A DNA stretch of 10,439 nt, from positions 1 through 10,439 of the forward strand of contig JAKAXN010000136.1 of NCBI GenBank assembly GCA_021816565.1, written 5' to 3'. Shown here piece by piece: positions 6,463-10,439 of the stretch (the stretch's first letter is position 1; each line of letters begins with the position of its first letter). The DNA comes from Actinomycetes bacterium (GTDB taxonomy: Bacteria; Actinomycetota; Acidimicrobiia; Acidimicrobiales; Palsa-688). The position numbers and the translations under genes are program-made. Under the pieces are notes generated by a model, which saw nothing but the letters and a program-made list of their open reading frames with translations, ran no database searches and was not told the origin of the DNA.

Positions 6463-7637
6463 CCACCGGTCGGGTCCTGCCCCTCGACGGGGACGAGCTG
6501 GCCGGCTGCGTGTCGTGCGGGTTGTGCCTGGCCCACTGCCCGACGTTCCGGGTGACTGGCGAGGAGTCCCGCTCCCCGCGGGGCCGGATAGCCGCCATGC
6601 GGGCGGTGGAGGAGGGGGCCCCGGTCGGGGACGCCTTCATCGAGATGATGCAATCGTGCGTGCAGTGCCGGGCGTGCGAGACCGCCTGCCCGTCCTCGGT
6701 GCCGTTCGGTCGGCTGATGGAGGCTTCCCGGCAGGTCATCGCCGGGCGGGCCGTTCCGTGGTGGCAGCGGCTGGCGTACCGCACCCTCGAACACCCCCGC
6801 CTGCTGGCCGGCCTCACCGCGGCCGGGGCGGTGGCGCAGAGGGCCCGGCTGGTACCCGCCCCGCTGGCCTCCCGCCTGAGCCTGCCCCGCCTTCCACTCC
6901 GGCGCGGCGCGCTGGCAGCCACCGGCAGCGACGTGTGGCTCTTCACCGGCTGCGTGATGGACGCCTGGCAGCGCCCGGTGCACCGGGCCACCATCGCCGT
7001 GCTCGGAGCCATGGGCGTCGGCGTGGCCCTCCCCGGCCCGGCGGCGGCCTGCTGCGGGGCCCTGCACGGCCACGCCGGGCTCCACGACCGGGCGGCCTCC
7101 CTGGCCCGGCGGGTGATGGACGCCTTCCCGGGCCGGGCCCCGATCCTGGTGGACTCCGCCGGCTGCGGGGCCGCCATGAAGGAGTACGGGCGGCTCGTCG
7201 GCACCGCCGAGGCAGAGGCCTTCGTGGCCCGGGTGTTCGACGTGCAGGAGTGGATCGGCGGCCGCGCCGATCGGCTCCCGCCGGCCCGCTCCGACCGGCC
7301 CCCCCTGCGGATCGCCGTCCAGGACCCTTGCCATCTGCGCCACGTGCAGCGGGCCGAGGCCCACGTCCGCCGGGTGCTGGCGCCCTACGGGGAGCTGGTG
7401 GAGCTGACCGACGAGGGCCGCTGCTGCGGGGCGGGCGGGGCGTACAGCGCCCTGGAGCCGGAGCTGGCCGGGCGGATCCGCGACCAGAAGGTGCAGGTGA
7501 TCGGGGCGGCCGGCGCCGACGTGGTGGCCAGCCCCAACCCGGGGTGCGCCCTGTGGCTGGCCGGCGCCGGGCTGCGGGTGATGCACCCGATGGAGATCGT
7601 GGCCGACGCCGCCGGCCTGGACCGGGGAGGGGACTGA
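6459..7637 (+). CDS. glcF: Glycolate oxidase iron-sulfur subunit GlcF
   Basis: This 392-residue protein (E. coli GlcF is 407) carries electrons from the GlcD/GlcE flavins towards membrane quinone. The N-terminal part has two complete [4Fe-4S] ferredoxin motifs: Cys17-x2-Cys20-x2-Cys23-x3-Cys27-Pro and Cys67-x2-Cys70-x2-Cys73-x3-Cys77-Pro. Two CCG domains follow. The first has TGCVMD (Cys165), AACCGALHG (Cys198-Cys199) and SAGCGA (Cys236). The second has DPCHL (Cys291), RCCGAGG (Cys322-Cys323) and NPGCALW (Cys363). CCG repeats of this type bind a further Fe-S centre in heterodisulfide-reductase and succinate-dehydrogenase E-type proteins. No membrane helix is evident, so docking to the membrane must be peripheral. 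The ATG at 6459 overlaps the glcE stop by four bases, with GGAG at 6447-6450. No cluster ligand appears lost. Confidence 0.94.
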   Translation: MTTGRVLPLDGDELAGCVSCGLCLAHCPTFRVTGEESRSPRGRIAAMRAVEEGAPVGDAFIEMMQSCVQCRACETACPSSVPFGRLMEASRQVIAGRAVPWWQRLAYRTLEHPRLLAGLTAAGAVAQRARLVPAPLASRLSLPRLPLRRGALAATGSDVWLFTGCVMDAWQRPVHRATIAVLGAMGVGVALPGPAAACCGALHGHAGLHDRAASLARRVMDAFPGRAPILVDSAGCGAAMKEYGRLVGTAEAEAFVARVFDVQEWIGGRADRLPPARSDRPPLRIAVQDPCHLRHVQRAEAHVRRVLAPYGELVELTDEGRCCGAGGAYSALEPELAGRIRDQKVQVIGAAGADVVASPNPGCALWLAGAGLRVMHPMEIVADAAGLDRGGD

Positions 7638-7844
7638 ATGGCGGGGGAGTTCCACGACATCCGGGCCCGCCTCGACGCCATCGCCGAGGAGCTGGCCGAC
7701 CTGGCCATGGAGCGGCTGCGGGAGTCGATAGACGCCGGCGGCTACGAGCTGCCGGTGGACGAGAAGCGCATCACCCGGGCCCGCCGGGCGGTGGAGAAGG
7801 CCGCCGCCATCCTGGCCGAGCCCGACGACTCCGACCGGGGCTGA
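7638..7844 (+). CDS. Small helical protein coupled to glcF, function unknown
   Basis: This 68-residue protein matches no family I recognise. It reads as two amphipathic helices (about 5-32 and 41-60) joined by a DAGGYELPVDE turn, with a short acidic tail. It has no cysteine, no membrane segment and no signal peptide. Its ATG begins on the base after the glcF stop (TGA 7635-7637, ATG 7638), with a strong GGGGAGGGG run at 7624-7632, so ribosomes could pass directly from glcF. Codon use matches glcF. That arrangement suggests a role with the glycolate oxidase, for example an assembly or stabilising subunit, but this is inference from position only. It is followed by a GC hairpin and the convergent ETF-beta gene, so it is the last gene of the glc unit. 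Confidence 0.75.
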   Translation: MAGEFHDIRARLDAIAEELADLAMERLRESIDAGGYELPVDEKRITRARRAVEKAAAILAEPDDSDRG

Positions 7845-7848
7845 CCCA

Positions 7849-7862
7849 CCGGCCGGGGCCGG
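7849..7862. terminator. GC hairpin between the glc and fix-like units
   Basis: CCGGC (7849-7853), loop CGGG (7854-7857) and GCCGG (7858-7862) form a 5-bp stem. An outer ACCGG/CCGGT pair (7848-7852 with 7865-7869) offers an alternative fold. The hairpin sits in the 24-bp gap between two convergent stop codons, where a two-way terminator would be expected. There is no T tract on either side, so confidence is low. Confidence 0.28.
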
Positions 7863-7868
7863 CACCGG

Positions 7869-8792
7869 TCAGGAGGTCCGGTCGGCCCCCGTCCGGTAGC
7901 CGTTGCGCTCGAGGTAGGCGAGCAGCTCGTCGGCCGCCTCGGTGGCGCTCACCGGTCCCACTATGCGCGGCGGCTGGCGGGACACGAGCGCCCCGGTGAG
8001 GCTGAGCAGGCGCTGCCGGGTGTCGCCCTCGGGCGGGGCCACCGGCCGGGTCCGGGGCCGGTAGGGCCGGACCGGCCCCAGGCGCACGTCGGTGGGGCCG
8101 GTCCCTGGACGGGGGTGCTCCACCGCGATGGCCGCACCTTGCGCGCCCAGCGTGGCGGCCAGGCTGGCCCGGCGCAGCCGGACCCCGGCGGCTTCCACCG
8201 ACACGACCACCGGGCGGTCGGTGGTCAGGCGCTCCCGCCACCCGCCGTCGAGCCTCCGCTCCATCTCCACCCGGCCGGGTTCGCCGGTGGTGAGGCGGAC
8301 CACGCCGAGGGCCGACCCCATGCCGAGGCGGTCGGCCAGCAGGCCCGGGACGGCCCCCACCCCCGGTCCCCCGGAGCGGTCCCCGCACAACACCAGCGCC
8401 GGGCGGCCGGCGCCGGAAATCAGCTCGGCCAGGGCGCCGGCCACGGCGGCCGGGTCCCCGGCCAGCTCGGCCGGGTGCAACTCCCGCGGCCCGGCGACCG
8501 CAGCCGGCATGGCGTACCCGGCGCCCCAGTCGAGGCGGACCGCCTCGGCCCCCACGGCCACCGCCCCGGCCAGCACCGGGTCGATCTCCGGCGGCCCCGC
8601 CGCCACCGCCAGCACCCAGCCGTCCCAGGCCTCGGCGGCCCTCAGCCCGTACTCGAGCGCGGCGGCGTCCGACGCGGTGAGATCGGCCCTGCGCGGGTCG
8701 GCCCGCACCGTCGCCCCCAGAGGGTCCACCTCGGGGCGCAGGTCGGCGGGGGCCAGGCAGACGGCCACCATGGGACCGGACCGGTTCAGCAC
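7869..8792 (-). CDS. Divergent electron-transfer flavoprotein beta subunit (FixA/EtfB type)
   Basis: This 307-residue protein has an ETF-beta domain (about 8-228). Family features are an N-terminal VAVCL strand, SDAAALEYGLRAAE (41-54), the AVAAGPP segment (62-68), VLCGDRSGGPGVG (134-146) and MERRLDGG (177-184). The usual KQVPD after the first strand is replaced by APADLRP, and the AMP/FAD-loop glutamine is absent. A C-terminal extension (about 235-307) ends in a helix; in ordinary ETF-beta the C-terminal arm embraces the alpha subunit. Beta subunits work as dimers with EtfA/FixB, passing electrons from flavin dehydrogenases to FixC/FixX-type quinone reductases. It follows fixX by three bases. 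I used the GTG at 8792; the ATG at 8771 (residue 8) fits the normal family start equally well. From memory it resembles the beta subunits that databases call mycofactocin-associated, which I could not verify. No alpha gene is in view. Confidence 0.85.
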   Translation of the reverse strand: MLNRSGPMVAVCLAPADLRPEVDPLGATVRADPRRADLTASDAAALEYGLRAAEAWDGWVLAVAAGPPEIDPVLAGAVAVGAEAVRLDWGAGYAMPAAVAGPRELHPAELAGDPAAVAGALAELISGAGRPALVLCGDRSGGPGVGAVPGLLADRLGMGSALGVVRLTTGEPGRVEMERRLDGGWRERLTTDRPVVVSVEAAGVRLRRASLAATLGAQGAAIAVEHPRPGTGPTDVRLGPVRPYRPRTRPVAPPEGDTRQRLLSLTGALVSRQPPRIVGPVSATEAADELLAYLERNGYRTGADRTS

Positions 8793-8795
8793 CGC

Positions 8796-9113
8796 TCAGC
8801 CATGGCGGAACACCACTCCGTGACCACCGTCGGGGTAGCTCCAGGAGATCGCGCCCTCCGAGTTGCAGACCATGTAGCAGGTGCCGCACTCGAAGCACTG
8901 CTCATAGTTGAACAGGATCCCGCCGTCGGAGGTGGGGGCGAACAGGTCGGCCGGGCAGGCGGTGACGCACGCCTTGGTGGTGCACGACCGGCACACGTCG
9001 GAGTCCACCACGATGTGGGCCCGCTCGGCGACCCGGAACTCCACGGTCGCCATCCGCTCCTCGAACGACAGGTCGTCCCAGCGGGCCGGGCCGCTGAGGG
9101 GTTGCGCGCTCAT
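8796..9113 (-). CDS. fixX: FixX-type ferredoxin-like protein
   Basis: This 105-residue ferredoxin partners the FixC-type flavoprotein and stands in for the C-terminal Fe-S domain of single-chain ETF:quinone oxidoreductase. It has two four-cysteine motifs: Cys41-x2-Cys44-x4-Cys49-x3-Cys53-Pro and Cys73-x2-Cys76-x2-Cys79-x3-Cys83. The segment FNYEQCFECGTC (68-79) and the ending WSYPDGGHGVVFRHG are hallmarks of FixX. The N-terminal 33 residues form an extra lead-in (WDDLSFEERMATVEFRV) with no signal sequence. The first motif has the wider x4 gap and is less canonical, so one or two clusters are possible. The ATG at 9113 has no strong ribosome-binding site. The gene lies 28 bp after the fixC-like gene and 3 bp before the ETF-beta gene, so the three probably share one message. 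Confidence 0.92.
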   Translation of the reverse strand: MSAQPLSGPARWDDLSFEERMATVEFRVAERAHIVVDSDVCRSCTTKACVTACPADLFAPTSDGGILFNYEQCFECGTCYMVCNSEGAISWSYPDGGHGVVFRHG

Positions 9114-9141
9114 CTCGGCGCCACCATAGGCCGCCCGGCGG

Positions 9142-10439
9142 TCACCTGAAGGTCCTCAGGGTCTCGACCCCGTCCCGGGCCAGGTCCCGCCAGCGCACCC
9201 GGTGGCGACGGATGGACCGCAGGAGGATCCGGGTGGCTCCCGGCTTGGGGGTCGGGTTGGTGACGGTGAAGAGCTGCTCGGCCAGGTCGCAGATCATCCC
9301 GGTGTACTTCTGCTGCATCCGGTCCGAGAGGATCAGGTTCGGAGCCCGGCGCAGGCGGATGTGGTCCTGCAGCACGAAGTTCTGCTCCAGGGCCCGCCGG
9401 TAGCCGGCCAGCCCCGCTCTGGTGGTGTCACCGGCAGCCACGGCGTCGGCTGCGGCCCGGCCGGCGGCCAGGCCGGCGCCGATGGCGAAGTTGACCCCCT
9501 CCAGCCAGATGCCGGCGGCGAGCGTCATGGCCGCGGCGTCACCGGCGATCAGGAGGCCGTCGGCGGCCAGCTCGGGCATGTGGTCGTAGCCGCCCTCGGG
9601 GATCAGGTGGGCGGAGTACTCCTTGACCGACGCCCCCTTCAGATACGGGGCGATGGCCGGGTGGGCCTTGAACCCGGCGATGAGCTCCTCGGGGCGCCGG
9701 CCGGAGGCGGCCAGCCCGGGCAGGCCCACGACCACGCCGACACTGACCGAGTCGCGGTTGGTGTAGAGGAACGCCCCGCCGGGGATGCCGGCGGTGGCGC
9801 CGATGGCCTCTATGTCGAGCCCCTCCTCAGGGCCGAGCCCGAAGCGCTCCTCGATCACCTCCGCCGGTAGCGACAGCACCTCCTTGGCCCCGAGGGTGTG
9901 GTGGGCGGCGTCGGCCCGGGGCAGCAGCCCGGCCTCTTTGGCCAGGAACGAGTTGACCCCGTCGCAGGCGATCACCACCCTGGCCCTCAGGTCCCCGCCC
10001 TCGCGGTCGGTGCGCACCCCGCACACCCGGCCCGCGGCGTCGCGCAGCAGACCGGTGGCCACGGTGGAGGTGAGCAGCCGGGCGCCGGCGGCCACCGCGT
10101 GGTCCGCCAGCCAGCTGTCGAAGTCGGCCCGGTAGACGGTCATGCCGTTGTAGGGCCGATCCGCCCACGACTGCGAGCGCATGTCCAGGCTGAGGGCCTG
10201 GGTGTCGGTCATGACCATCGTCGAGCGGCGCACCACCCATCGCTGGACCGGGACCTCCTCCCACCACTGCGGGATCACCGTGTCGAGGATGCGGCCGTAG
10301 ATGACCCCGCCGTAGACGTTCTTGGACCCCGGGTAGGGGCCCCGCTCGACCATGACCACCGAGCGCCCGGCCCGGGCCAGGGTCAGAGCGGCCGCCGAGC
10401 CGGCCGGCCCGGCGCCCACCACCACGGCGTCGAACTCGG
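9142..10439 (-). CDS. fixC: FixC-type FAD flavoprotein, ETF:quinone oxidoreductase-like (5' end beyond window)
   Basis: This flavoprotein accepts electrons from an electron-transfer flavoprotein and, with FixX, passes them to quinone. About 431 residues are visible; the frame continues through the right edge (EFDA precedes VVVGAGPAG), so only a few N-terminal residues should be missing. Counting from the GTG codon at 10425, the dinucleotide-binding GAGPAG is at 4-9 with Glu27 ending the second strand. The FixC hallmark GSKNVYGGVIYG is at 33-44. DGVNS (155-159) and LLIAGDAAAM (291-300) contact FAD, and the region 362-427 is the usual FixC C-terminal tail. It lacks the Fe-S domain of mitochondrial-type ETF-QO; FixX, encoded next, supplies it. 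GTG at 10425 lies inside the Rossmann strand and is not the real start. An exact substrate link (fatty acid, amine or mycofactocin-dependent oxidation) cannot be read here. Confidence 0.92.
   Translation of the reverse strand, partial: EFDAVVVGAGPAGSAAALTLARAGRSVVMVERGPYPGSKNVYGGVIYGRILDTVIPQWWEEVPVQRWVVRRSTMVMTDTQALSLDMRSQSWADRPYNGMTVYRADFDSWLADHAVAAGARLLTSTVATGLLRDAAGRVCGVRTDREGGDLRARVVIACDGVNSFLAKEAGLLPRADAAHHTLGAKEVLSLPAEVIEERFGLGPEEGLDIEAIGATAGIPGGAFLYTNRDSVSVGVVVGLPGLAASGRRPEELIAGFKAHPAIAPYLKGASVKEYSAHLIPEGGYDHMPELAADGLLIAGDAAAMTLAAGIWLEGVNFAIGAGLAAGRAAADAVAAGDTTRAGLAGYRRALEQNFVLQDHIRLRRAPNLILSDRMQQKYTGMICDLAEQLFTVTNPTPKPGATRILLRSIRRHRVRWRDLARDGVETLRTFR

Noticed and set aside
9123..9128. 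TATGGT hexamer (minus strand) between fixC and fixX as an internal promoter
   Set aside because: One degenerate hexamer in a 28-bp gap inside an apparent operon is too weak; there is no -35 box and cotranscription is the simpler reading.

Overview
This is a very GC-rich window (estimated by eye at about 70%, with third codon positions nearly always G or C). GTG starts, short intergenic gaps, stop/start overlaps and possible leaderless promoters fit an actinobacterium, plausibly an uncultured Acidimicrobiia-like lineage. The taxonomic guess is inference from gene style only. I see no rRNA, tRNA, CRISPR array, transposase, phage gene or long repeat. Coding density is high, and the longest stretch without a gene is the 62-base left edge.

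Layout. (1) Positions 63-245 (+) encode a 60-residue protein with a CCHC metal-site pattern. (2) On the minus strand lie an M20-family metallopeptidase (2412 to 1024) and, coupled to it by a GTGA overlap, a 251-residue cysteine-rich protein of unknown function (1027 to 272). (3) Divergent from these, across only 47 bp, is an exported lipoprotein of the tripeptidyl-aminopeptidase (TAP-like) alpha/beta hydrolase family (2460-4010, +). (4) A tight plus-strand operon follows: glcD, glcE and glcF (4037-7637), the three subunits of membrane-linked glycolate oxidase, then an uncharacterised 68-residue helical protein whose ATG directly follows the glcF stop. (5) Converging on that operon across 24 bp is a minus-strand cluster: a FixC-type flavoprotein (cut by the right edge), a FixX-type ferredoxin and a divergent electron-transfer-flavoprotein beta (FixA/EtfB-type) protein.

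How the parts may work together. GlcDEF oxidises glycolate (or a related 2-hydroxy acid) to glyoxylate and passes electrons through FAD and Fe-S clusters towards the quinone pool. The fixC-fixX-etfB cluster is the core of an ETF:quinone-oxidoreductase-like or bifurcating electron-transfer complex, but its usual alpha partner (FixB/EtfA) is not in the window. The two electron-transfer modules therefore sit end to end, which suggests but does not prove a shared redox role. The left half is peptide hydrolysis: an exported lipoprotein aminopeptidase and a probably cytoplasmic M20 dipeptidase.

The points most worth a second look are the atypical ETF-beta without its alpha partner (possibly the type that databases associate with mycofactocin systems), the small protein coupled to glcF, and the eight-cysteine protein coupled to the peptidase. 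I did not find clear evidence of a wholly new multi-gene system.
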